A DNA stretch of 5,769 nucleotides from NCBI GenBank assembly GCA_005880805.1, contig VBFZ01000182.1:1-5769 (forward strand). The letters are read 5' to 3'. A model generated the notes under the pieces. That model was not told the DNA's origin and searched no databases. It saw only the letters and a program-made list of their open reading frames with translations. Position numbers and translations under genes: made by a program. Source of the DNA: Chloroflexota bacterium. Lineage in GTDB: Bacteria > Chloroflexota > Limnocylindria > Limnocylindrales > CSP1-4. Below, in pieces: positions 1 through 4,908 of the stretch. The number at the start of each line of letters is the position of its first letter. Position 1 is the stretch's first letter.

Positions 1-771
1 GTGCGTGCGGCGGGTACGTGGCTCGACAAAGCCGGCACGCTCGGCCCGGCGCTCCACACCGTGGAGGCAAGCAACGCGGACGAACTGGTGGCGAATGCGG
101 TCGCGCAACTCGACGACGGCGCCGACCTGCTGAAGCTCTACCTCGACGGACCTGAGCGCAGCGTCTCTCCGTGGACGTCGAGCGAAGTCGCGCGGGTGGT
201 CGAGATCGCCCACGCTCGCGGCACTCGAGTCACGGCCCATGCAAGCGATCTGGCCGGGGCGACGGCCGGGGTGAACGGTGGCGTCGACAGCATCGAGCAC
301 GGCGACGAGCTCGATGCGAACCTGTGTGCGGAGATGGCCCGGCGCGGGACGTTCCTGGTCTCGACGCTCGGCGTTTTCCACTCATGGCTGACGTTCGGGA
401 AGACGACCACGATCGAACGCTTCGCAAGTGACGAAGGGCGCCACAAGATCGAGGCCCGGCTCGAGCGGGCCGAGGAGAGCACGCGACTTGCTCGCGCGGC
501 GGGGGTCGCGATCGCTTGCGGAACGGACTTCGGCGGCGGCTCGCTACGCGCGAACCAGCTGGCGTGGGAGGTCGAGGCCCTCGTGTGGTCAGGACTTGAA
601 CCCTGGGAGGCACTTGCGGCTGCAACCTGGCGCGGCGGCGACCTGCTGGGCGAGGCCGAAGCTGGCGTGATCCTGCAGGGCGGTCCCGCTGACTTCTTCC
701 TCGTCCACGGCGATCCACTGAGCGATCCGGCCGCTCTATGGCGAGTCTGGCACGTGGCCTGGATCGACTAG
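1..771 (+). CDS. Amidohydrolase, imidazolonepropionase/Xaa-Pro dipeptidase-like, C-terminal part (5' end outside window)
   Basis: This is a binuclear-metal amidohydrolase with a TIM-barrel fold. Relatives hydrolyse cyclic amides or N-acylated/prolyl dipeptides in the cytoplasm; the substrate here cannot be told. Of the 256 visible residues, Lys45 in DLLKLYLDG is the likely carbamylated metal-bridging lysine. His80 (VTAHAS) and His100 (SIEHGD) are the metal-ligand histidines, and Asp176 (CGTDFGG) is the catalytic aspartate. The C-terminal GGPADFFLVHGDPL stretch is the usual closing beta-strand segment of this family. Family members are about 400 residues, and the N-terminal HxH metal motif is absent, so roughly 150 residues lie left of the window. 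The GTG at position 1 is therefore probably an internal valine codon rather than the start. The stop is TAG. It converges on the secreted-protein gene, 46 bp away. The family call is firm and the substrate unknown. Confidence 0.88.
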   Translation: MRAAGTWLDKAGTLGPALHTVEASNADELVANAVAQLDDGADLLKLYLDGPERSVSPWTSSEVARVVEIAHARGTRVTAHASDLAGATAGVNGGVDSIEHGDELDANLCAEMARRGTFLVSTLGVFHSWLTFGKTTTIERFASDEGRHKIEARLERAEESTRLARAAGVAIACGTDFGGGSLRANQLAWEVEALVWSGLEPWEALAAATWRGGDLLGEAEAGVILQGGPADFFLVHGDPLSDPAALWRVWHVAWID

Positions 772-780
772 TTTCGAGAT

Positions 781-803
781 GGGCAGACGAGATGCTGTCT
801 CCC
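781..803. terminator. Weak stem-loop in the convergent gap, possible bidirectional terminator
   Basis: The 46-bp gap between two converging genes holds GGG(C)AGAC facing GTCTCCC around an 8-nt loop. This makes a 7-bp stem with one bulged C. It lies about 10 bases after the amidohydrolase stop and about 15 bases after the opposing stop. There is no T-tract on either side, so the call rests on position and modest dyad symmetry. Confidence 0.3.
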
Positions 804-817
804 GTCCGACCCGTCCG

Positions 818-1378
818 TCAGCTGGTCTGGACGTAGATATTGTCGCCGCCACCCGGGTGATTGAAGTTCACGATGCCGGGCACGAGCACGGTCACGCCTT
901 CGGTGAATGCGTGCTCAATGCTGGCTGGCGCTTTCGGGCCGACGACGCAGAAGACCGTGATCGTCCCGGACAGCTCTCCGATCGGGGTGCTGAAGGTGGC
1001 CGCGAACTTGACCTCCCCACCGCACAGATCCGGCGGGATCGGCTGGCCGAAGACCTCGCCGCAGCCGTAGGACTGGTAGCTGATCAACTGGGTCGCAGTC
1101 CACGTGCCTTGCGCGAAAAGGCTGCCGTCGGGCAGGAAGTGCTGGAACTCGCCGCGCGCGTCGATCGACTTGGGATTGACGGCGAACGAGCCGCACACAC
1201 CCTCGCCCGATTCGCAAGTGATGTGGATGGTGTCGCCACTGGGGGCGGTGCCGATATTCGCTTCCTCGGCTACCAGCAGATACGAGTGGTTTGCGCTGTC
1301 CGCGAGCACAGCGCCTGGCGTCATTGCGAGCAGTCCCGTGACGGCCATCGCCAGGCCGATTCTTCGCAATCGCGTCAT
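818..1378 (-). CDS. Small secreted protein, homologous to the 3593-4135 product (Cys-rich copy)
   Basis: The product is 186 residues and of unknown function. Residues 1-26 form a Sec signal peptide: basic MTRLRRIG, a hydrophobic core, then GAVLA before Asp27. The mature part is beta-rich and Gly/Thr-rich with no catalytic motif I recognise. It has five cysteines (55, 62, 106, 119, 144), which could form disulfides outside the cell. Landmarks shared with the 3593-4135 product are GDTI (48-51), GTWTATQLISY (91-101), the segment from ATFS through SGTITVFC (127-144), and the tail NFNHPGGGDNIYVQT. I chose the ATG at 1378 because AGGAGGGT sits 6 bases upstream and the signal peptide begins there. 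An upstream in-frame GTG at 1420 has no ribosome site and would bury the signal. It is last in the minus-strand run, 176 bp after the thioredoxin-like gene. The coding call is firm; a binding or structural role is only a guess. Confidence 0.85.
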   Translation of the reverse strand: MTRLRRIGLAMAVTGLLAMTPGAVLADSANHSYLLVAEEANIGTAPSGDTIHITCESGEGVCGSFAVNPKSIDARGEFQHFLPDGSLFAQGTWTATQLISYQSYGCGEVFGQPIPPDLCGGEVKFAATFSTPIGELSGTITVFCVVGPKAPASIEHAFTEGVTVLVPGIVNFNHPGGGDNIYVQTS

Positions 1379-1384
1379 CCCAGC

Positions 1385-1392
1385 ACCCTCCT
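1385..1392 (-). promoter_or_regulatory. Strong ribosome binding site of the 818-1378 gene
   Basis: AGGAGGGT lies on the minus strand 6 bases before the ATG at 1378. It matches the anti-Shine-Dalgarno sequence closely and decides the start in favour of the 186-residue protein over the upstream GTG. Confidence 0.8.
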
Positions 1393-1469
1393 GCACTCCC
1401 CGGAGGCGGGTCGGTCCCACCAGTGGCTCGGCGCGGACGAGGTGGCCGTGCGTGTCCGCGCGTCGAAGC

Positions 1470-1509
1470 CTCCCGCGCGATCAGACCATTGAGCCACGTT
1501 GCGCGGGAG
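1470..1509 (-). terminator. GC-rich hairpin after the thioredoxin-like gene: terminator or leader structure
   Basis: A perfect 9-bp inverted repeat (CTCCCGCGC with GCGCGGGAG) encloses a 22-base centre, and one or two weaker inner pairs extend it. It begins 45 bases past the stop of the thioredoxin-like gene and ends about 90 bases before the next start. On the minus strand no U-tract follows, so it is not a textbook intrinsic terminator. It could equally be a leader or processing structure of the 818-1378 gene. Confidence 0.4.
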
Positions 1510-1516
1510 TTGTCCA
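1488..1516 (-). promoter_or_regulatory. Possible sigma70-type promoter for the 818-1378 gene
   Basis: On the minus strand TGGACA (1516-1511) is separated by exactly 17 bases from CTCAAT (1493-1488). The -35 box is close to TTGACA, while the -10 box matches TATAAT only in its last three bases. It lies in a 176-bp gap with room for a promoter, about 110 bases before the ATG, and overlaps the hairpin at 1470-1509. Weak by sequence alone. Confidence 0.2.
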
Positions 1517-1554
1517 CGCGGCTCCAGGTATCGCGAGCACGACGCCCGGCTTAC

Positions 1555-1890
1555 TCACGTTCTTGGTGGCTCGATGGTCAAATCGCGGAGTGCGTCTTCG
1601 ACCCAGCGTCGTTCCGGCAGGCCGCGCAGGCCGCTGCTCGTACGGTAGAGACGGCATCGCGGCGTGTAGTCGCCCGAATCGACGTACGCCGGGTCGACGT
1701 CGCGGCCATCGACGCGAACCGTCGGTGAGCCAGGGAAGCGGAGGCTGGCAGCGGTCGCCGGATCCGTCGCGTCGACGTCACGGATCGCGGTCCCCGGAGC
1801 AAGCTCCGCGACGACCTGCCTGACCATTGCCCGCGCGGCAGGGTGGTTCGGGCAGCCCGTGAACCAAAGCAACTCAACCGTCTGGCTCAT
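1555..1890 (-). CDS. Small thioredoxin-fold protein of the DF-type (seleno)protein group, cysteine version
   Basis: This 111-residue cytoplasmic protein has a thioredoxin-like layout. Strand VELLWF leads to TGCPNH (Cys13 at the redox position), followed by a helix. FPGSPTVRVDG (52-62) holds the cis-Pro-type SPT turn (Pro57). CRLYRTSSGLRGLP (79-92) and a final helix close the fold. Relatives, some with selenocysteine at the first redox position, occur beside mercury, arsenic or thiol-redox genes. Here it is Cys13, and the second CxxC cysteine is replaced by His16, so Cys79 is the only other cysteine. A role in thiol redox or metal(loid) handling is inferred from the family. The start at 1890 fits the family N-terminus; the frame stays open to 2067, but that stretch overlaps the haloperoxidase end and is Arg/Gly-rich with no family match. 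It follows the haloperoxidase stop by 37 bp and is probably cotranscribed. No clear Shine-Dalgarno precedes it; a palindrome sits there instead. Confidence 0.82.
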   Translation of the reverse strand: MSQTVELLWFTGCPNHPAARAMVRQVVAELAPGTAIRDVDATDPATAASLRFPGSPTVRVDGRDVDPAYVDSGDYTPRCRLYRTSSGLRGLPERRWVEDALRDLTIEPPRT

Positions 1891-1905
1891 GACCGAGTCT
1901 CGGTC
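1891..1905 (-). promoter_or_regulatory. Perfect 15-nt dyad abutting the start codon of the thioredoxin-like gene
   Basis: GACCGAG-A-CTCGGTC on the minus strand ends at the base before the ATG at 1890. It occupies the place where a ribosome binding site is expected. As RNA it could fold as a 6-bp stem with a 3-base loop; as DNA it could be an operator half-site pair. Function is unproven. Confidence 0.35.
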
Positions 1906-1927
1906 GTCGTGGCGCTTCCGGCCGAGC

Positions 1928-3511
1928 CTAACGCCCCTCCCAGTATTCCCGGGCTTTCTCCCACGCCTTTCGGGCAGCAAGCCGCCCGGTCGCCCGGGCG
2001 TCCAGGTCGCCCTGCTCGAAGTGAATCCCCCCGTAGCGCCGTGATAGACCGGCCTGGTCCGCTGCATCTGAGAAGGTCGCCCAGGGCAGGGTGACGTCAG
2101 CCGAGGGCACCGTTCCCGGTTCGACTTTGGAACTACCTGTCTGAAGCGTCACCGATCCCCCAAATCTGTCACTGCCGGTAAAGAGTCTCAGGATCTCCGC
2201 TCCCGCGGCACTGAAGTTGCTGTGGCCCGAGGAGTACTCGGGAAACGGCGGCGTTGGAAAGCTGGTTGGCTGATAGGGGAACCAGGACGCTCCATCCATC
2301 AATTTCGTCCCTTGATACGGACCCGCCCATGCCTGCACGGGTTGGCCGCCGAAGAGGGCTCGAATCGCGGTGATCGGACGGACCGAGTTGAACTCGCGCT
2401 TGTTGTCCCAGGCGCAGCAGCCCGCGTCGGAGATCGCATTGGTGAGGGCAAAGAACAGCTTGACGTCCCGTTCCAGGCCATGCGACCTGTCCCCGTGATG
2501 GTCGCGGCGGGCAATGAGTTGGGCGAAGAGATTCCAGTGCCCAGGCGGCAGCTCGGAGCGCGGTCCGTCTGCCCAGTACTCGACGATGACCTTCTGCTCG
2601 TCCGTCAGGTGAGCGCTCAGCCCAAGCAGGTCTCGGGCTTGCTCGACGAATTGGGTCGATCCGTATCGGGCTGGACCATTGGACGACCGCAAGGATCCCG
2701 GGGTGATCGCGAATGTCGCGACGCGCTGCCATTGCGCGCCGACAAAGCTCGGTGTAACGACATTTCCGGACCCGTCCACGTAGCGCAGGGGTTGCCACGC
2801 GTTGTTGTCGTGGACGCTCGCGGGATCAAACGGCGCCCGGAGATCCATGGGATCGTTCGAGGGCACATACCCGGTGTAGTCGGAGTAGGCAATGCCAGGC
2901 GTGCCTCCAGGCTCGTCACCGAGCTGGTTCGCCCCATCGCCGTGTCGAAAGTCGAGCACCGCTTGGGCGGCAGCGTTGCCGATTGCGGCAGGAGCCGTCA
3001 GACCTGTCGAGAGGTCTCCGATGTCGTAGCCGAGTTCCCGCATCAGGGGATTGAAAACGGTGGAGGCGCTCCCCGGGAACAAGTCGATCGCAGCACGATA
3101 GGCAGCGAAACTGATCGCCTGCCTTCGGTTTGCGAGGTTACGGTCGGCAGGCCGTTGGCGTAACGCCCCGCCGAGGCGGGTCCCGACGGCGGACGGGTCG
3201 TACGCAGCCCACGCGTCGTAGATACACGTATGGGCGACCGCGAGGGCGCGTGCGACCATCGGCGGCCCCAACCTCGAGGCGCGCACCGCCTCCAGGAACG
3301 CGTCGTTCCACTGAATGACGACGCTGTCACGACCGCTCGCTTTCCAGACCGAACGCATCGCGGCGGCGGCCGCCGGCGATCCGGCCAAAAGGAGGAGTGC
3401 GCCACCCGCGCCGGCAGCGGCGAGGAATTGCCTGCGAGTGACCACGTCGGCGCCAGCAGGAGCAACAAGGCCGCCCATGCGGCTTGCCGACCGTTGAGGC
3501 TCCGGGTTCAT
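1928..3511 (-). CDS. Tat-exported vanadium-dependent haloperoxidase / PAP2-type acid phosphatase family protein
   Basis: The product is 527 residues. A Tat signal lies near the N-terminus: TRRQFLA (Arg26-Arg27) followed by an Ala/Gly/Leu-rich core to about residue 51, so the folded enzyme is exported. The C-terminal half carries the full oxyanion-pocket signature of vanadium chloroperoxidases and PAP2 phosphatases. This is KX6RP (Lys371, Arg378-Pro379 in NKREFNSVRP), xSGH (Ser428-Gly429-His430 in FPEYSSGHS) and SRX5H (Ser490-Arg491, His497 in SRRYGGIHF). Spacing is exact, and only the Pro of PSGH is Ser. Known members oxidise halides with H2O2 through bound vanadate, or hydrolyse phosphate esters; sequence alone does not decide between these. 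The length fits the bacterial haloperoxidase-like branch. The ATG at 3511 has GAAGG 9 bases upstream; M12 (3478) is an alternative that keeps the Tat motif. It lies 81 bp after a secreted-protein gene, with a hairpin between, and 37 bp before the thioredoxin-like gene. Confidence 0.9.
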   Translation of the reverse strand: MNPEPQRSASRMGGLVAPAGADVVTRRQFLAAAGAGGALLLLAGSPAAAAAMRSVWKASGRDSVVIQWNDAFLEAVRASRLGPPMVARALAVAHTCIYDAWAAYDPSAVGTRLGGALRQRPADRNLANRRQAISFAAYRAAIDLFPGSASTVFNPLMRELGYDIGDLSTGLTAPAAIGNAAAQAVLDFRHGDGANQLGDEPGGTPGIAYSDYTGYVPSNDPMDLRAPFDPASVHDNNAWQPLRYVDGSGNVVTPSFVGAQWQRVATFAITPGSLRSSNGPARYGSTQFVEQARDLLGLSAHLTDEQKVIVEYWADGPRSELPPGHWNLFAQLIARRDHHGDRSHGLERDVKLFFALTNAISDAGCCAWDNKREFNSVRPITAIRALFGGQPVQAWAGPYQGTKLMDGASWFPYQPTSFPTPPFPEYSSGHSNFSAAGAEILRLFTGSDRFGGSVTLQTGSSKVEPGTVPSADVTLPWATFSDAADQAGLSRRYGGIHFEQGDLDARATGRLAARKAWEKAREYWEGR

Positions 3512-3547
3512 GGAGCCTGGCCTTCAGGTCGTGGAAGTTGTTGTGAC

Positions 3548-3576
3548 AGGAGGGGGGCGGAGACCGCCTCCCTCCT
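3548..3576 (-). terminator. Strong 13-bp GC-rich hairpin between secreted-protein gene and haloperoxidase
   Basis: AGGAGGGGGGCGG pairs with CCGCCTCCCTCCT across a 3-base loop (AGA on the plus strand). This gives 13 continuous pairs with a single mismatch in the DNA dyad (G against T, which pairs as a wobble when read from the plus strand). It starts 16 bases past the stop at 3593 and ends 36 bases before the haloperoxidase ATG. The minus-strand bases that follow (GTCACAACAACTTCC) contain no U-tract. It may be a U-less terminator, an attenuator or an mRNA-stabilising intercistronic stem. Confidence 0.6.
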
Positions 3577-3592
3577 CGTCATTCTTCGGCGA

Positions 3593-4135
3593 CTAGTGGA
3601 CGTGGAAGATCGTGCGATTCGCATCCACTCCGCCAACGGGATCGTGGACCGCGTAATACGTCTTGTAGCCCTTGGTCGTGGCAATGCCTTCGAAGATTCC
3701 GGGTGGTGCGCCAGGTCCGTGGCAACCGACGGTGAGGACCCCCGACTGTCCGTCCGAGAATTGGACCCTCAGGACGGCAGTGCCGTTGGCTCGCTCATTC
3801 GTATCCCCAATCATGTCGTCCAAGACCGGGGTCGCGCTCTGGAAGTTGGCGAAAACGAAGCTCACCAATTCGGTGACCCGATACGTGCCGCTTCCACTGG
3901 AGGTCTGCCAGGTACCACCTCCGGTCACAGACCCGGTGAGTGTGATCGTGTCGCCATCCGGGGCGCTGGCAGAGGCCATGCCACCCGCCGTGACAGGCCC
4001 CGGGGGTGCTCCACCGACCAGGTGGATGATGTCCCAGCGGACGTGCTTTGCCCCGCCCGCCGACACAGACATCGGCAAGAGGGCCGCCACCACCAGAACG
4101 GGGACTCCTAGCCAAAGAAGCCTTTTCGTCTGCAT
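3593..4135 (-). CDS. Small secreted protein, homologous to the 818-1378 product
   Basis: The product is 180 residues with no enzymatic motif. Residues 1-26 are a Sec signal (MQTKRLL, hydrophobic core, SVSA before Gly27). The mature protein has DGDTITLTGS (60-69), a GGGTWQTSSGSGTYRV glycine/threonine stretch (72-87) and TELVSFVF (88-95). A conserved-looking C-terminal block follows, SDGQSGVLTVGC (127-138), GPGAPPGIFEG and GGVDANRTIFHV. I recall similar unnamed secreted proteins from GC-rich Chloroflexota and Actinomycetota, but no described function. Its single Cys138 aligns with Cys144 of the 818-1378 product. The C-terminal portions align over about 55 residues, for example GTYRVTELVSF against GTWTATQLISY upstream and FSDGQSGVLTVGC against FSTPIGELSGTITVFC. 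The start is supported by AGGAG 6 bases before the ATG. It lies 61 bp after the 4197-4700 gene and 81 bp before the haloperoxidase gene. Confidence 0.85.
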   Translation of the reverse strand: MQTKRLLWLGVPVLVVAALLPMSVSAGGAKHVRWDIIHLVGGAPPGPVTAGGMASASAPDGDTITLTGSVTGGGTWQTSSGSGTYRVTELVSFVFANFQSATPVLDDMIGDTNERANGTAVLRVQFSDGQSGVLTVGCHGPGAPPGIFEGIATTKGYKTYYAVHDPVGGVDANRTIFHVH

Positions 4136-4196
4136 CTCTCTCTCCTATGCGTCTCCAGGACTTGCCGGACCGTCGGCCGCCGGAGGAGCCTCCTGA

Positions 4197-4700
4197 TCAG
4201 GGCCAGATCGTTATGTGGCCCGTCTTCATCGATGCGGGTCCGAAGGCTCCAACGCCTGAGACCTCGAGGAGATGCCAGGCGACGCCCGCACCCCCGGCTG
4301 CCTGGGTCGAGACGAATGGGACACCGGTCAATGTCATCGCAAGCGGACCGTCGGACGTGTGTCCGATGACGTGAATGGTCGCGGTGCCACTGAACGTCGC
4401 GATGCCCGCGGTGATACTGAGCGATCCCGGTGTGACGCGACCCTGGACGTGCATCTGTTGGACGCTCTGCCACGGGCCAAATGGGAAGCCGCCCGACCGA
4501 CCAGCCATGACGCAGAGGAATGAACCGCCCGAGCTCGACGCGGTAAACCCGAGTTGAGACGTGGTTCCGAGCGGTCCGTCGACAACACCGCCACCCCGCA
4601 CGGCTGGTCCGGACGAAGCGGCAGCAGGCGCTGGAAGCGCGACCAGCGCCACGGCCAGGAGCACAGGCGCGAGCCTTCGTAGAACAGGTGCATCTGCCAT
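4197..4700 (-). CDS. Small secreted protein of unknown function, distinct family
   Basis: The product is 167 residues and I do not recognise a family. Residues 1-28 form a Sec signal (MADAPVLRRL, an Ala/Val/Leu core, APAAA before Ser29). The mature part, about 139 residues, is rich in Gly, Ser, Thr and Val in alternating patterns typical of a beta-sandwich. Visible segments are GSFLCVMAGRSGG (59-71, the only cysteine at 63), QQMHVQGRVTPGSLSI (81-96), GIATFSGTATIHVIG (99-113), GPLAMTLTGVPFV (118-130), WHLLEVSG (142-149) and the end KTGHITIWP. It does not align convincingly with the other two secreted proteins, although size, export and composition are alike. The start is well supported: AGGAGG sits 4 bases before the ATG at 4700, behind an A-rich run. 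It is preceded by a 208-bp gap, so it may be the first gene of a transcript with the 3593-4135 gene and perhaps the haloperoxidase. Confidence 0.8.
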   Translation of the reverse strand: MADAPVLRRLAPVLLAVALVALPAPAAASSGPAVRGGGVVDGPLGTTSQLGFTASSSGGSFLCVMAGRSGGFPFGPWQSVQQMHVQGRVTPGSLSITAGIATFSGTATIHVIGHTSDGPLAMTLTGVPFVSTQAAGGAGVAWHLLEVSGVGAFGPASMKTGHITIWP

Positions 4701-4908
4701 GCGTCCTCCTTTTTTGGACCAGGAGGCGTGGCGGAGGCCTCATGCCCGGTGACTTCGCCGAATCCCCGCGGCAAGCGCCGGACACTCAGTCCTGGGGGCG
4801 CGTCACGTCTCGATGCCGCTGACACCGGAATCCTCCCGCAGCTGGTGCATTCGGTCAACAGACTTTGTGGCGCTCTGGTGCCTGCAGGCAACACCTTGCC
4901 GCACGCTG
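4701..4908. other. 208-bp intergenic gap between ROK kinase and secreted-protein gene
   Basis: I see no gene here. On the minus strand TTGACC (4858-4853) and GAGGAT (4835-4830) are 17 bases apart, a weak sigma70-like pair about 130 bases before the 4700 start. Small dyads are present (GGACACTCAGTCC near 4780-4792 and GAGGCCTC near 4734-4741), none strong enough to call a terminator for the kinase gene. The stretch just upstream of the ATG carries the ribosome binding site. This is the most likely place for a promoter driving the secreted-protein block. Confidence 0.3.

Noticed and set aside
1379..1420. N-terminal extension of the 818-1378 protein from a GTG at 1420.
   Set aside because: No ribosome site before it, and it would place 14 residues ahead of a clean signal peptide that has its own strong AGGAGGGT.
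1440..1510. Minus-strand GTGGCTCAATGGTCTGAT followed by GGCTTCGACGC resembles the D-arm and T-loop of a tRNA.
   Set aside because: The D-stem does not close properly, there is no anticodon stem between the two motifs, and no 7-bp acceptor stem pairs the ends.
1891..2067. N-terminal extension of the thioredoxin-like protein to 2067.
   Set aside because: The extra 59 residues overlap the end of the haloperoxidase gene, are Arg/Gly-rich and match nothing in the family, whose members start at the VELLWF strand.
2222..3163. Long open frame of 313 codons on the plus strand.
   Set aside because: It lies wholly antisense to the haloperoxidase gene, whose catalytic motifs prove the minus frame. The plus product is Arg/Gly/Val-rich with no domain; it is a GC-rich codon-bias shadow.
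3230..4111. Open frame of 293 codons on the plus strand spanning two minus-strand genes.
   Set aside because: It crosses the intergenic hairpin and runs antisense to two genes with signal peptides and ribosome binding sites; low-complexity charged product.
4136..4196. Short dyads (GGAGG/CCTCC and GCCG/CGGC) in the gap between the two secreted-protein genes.
   Set aside because: Stems are only 4-5 pairs with loops of two bases or mismatches; too weak to call a terminator.
4722..4741. Repeated GGAGGC and palindromic GAGGCCTC upstream of the 4197-4700 gene.
   Set aside because: Short, expected by chance in GC-rich DNA, and not placed like an operator or terminator.
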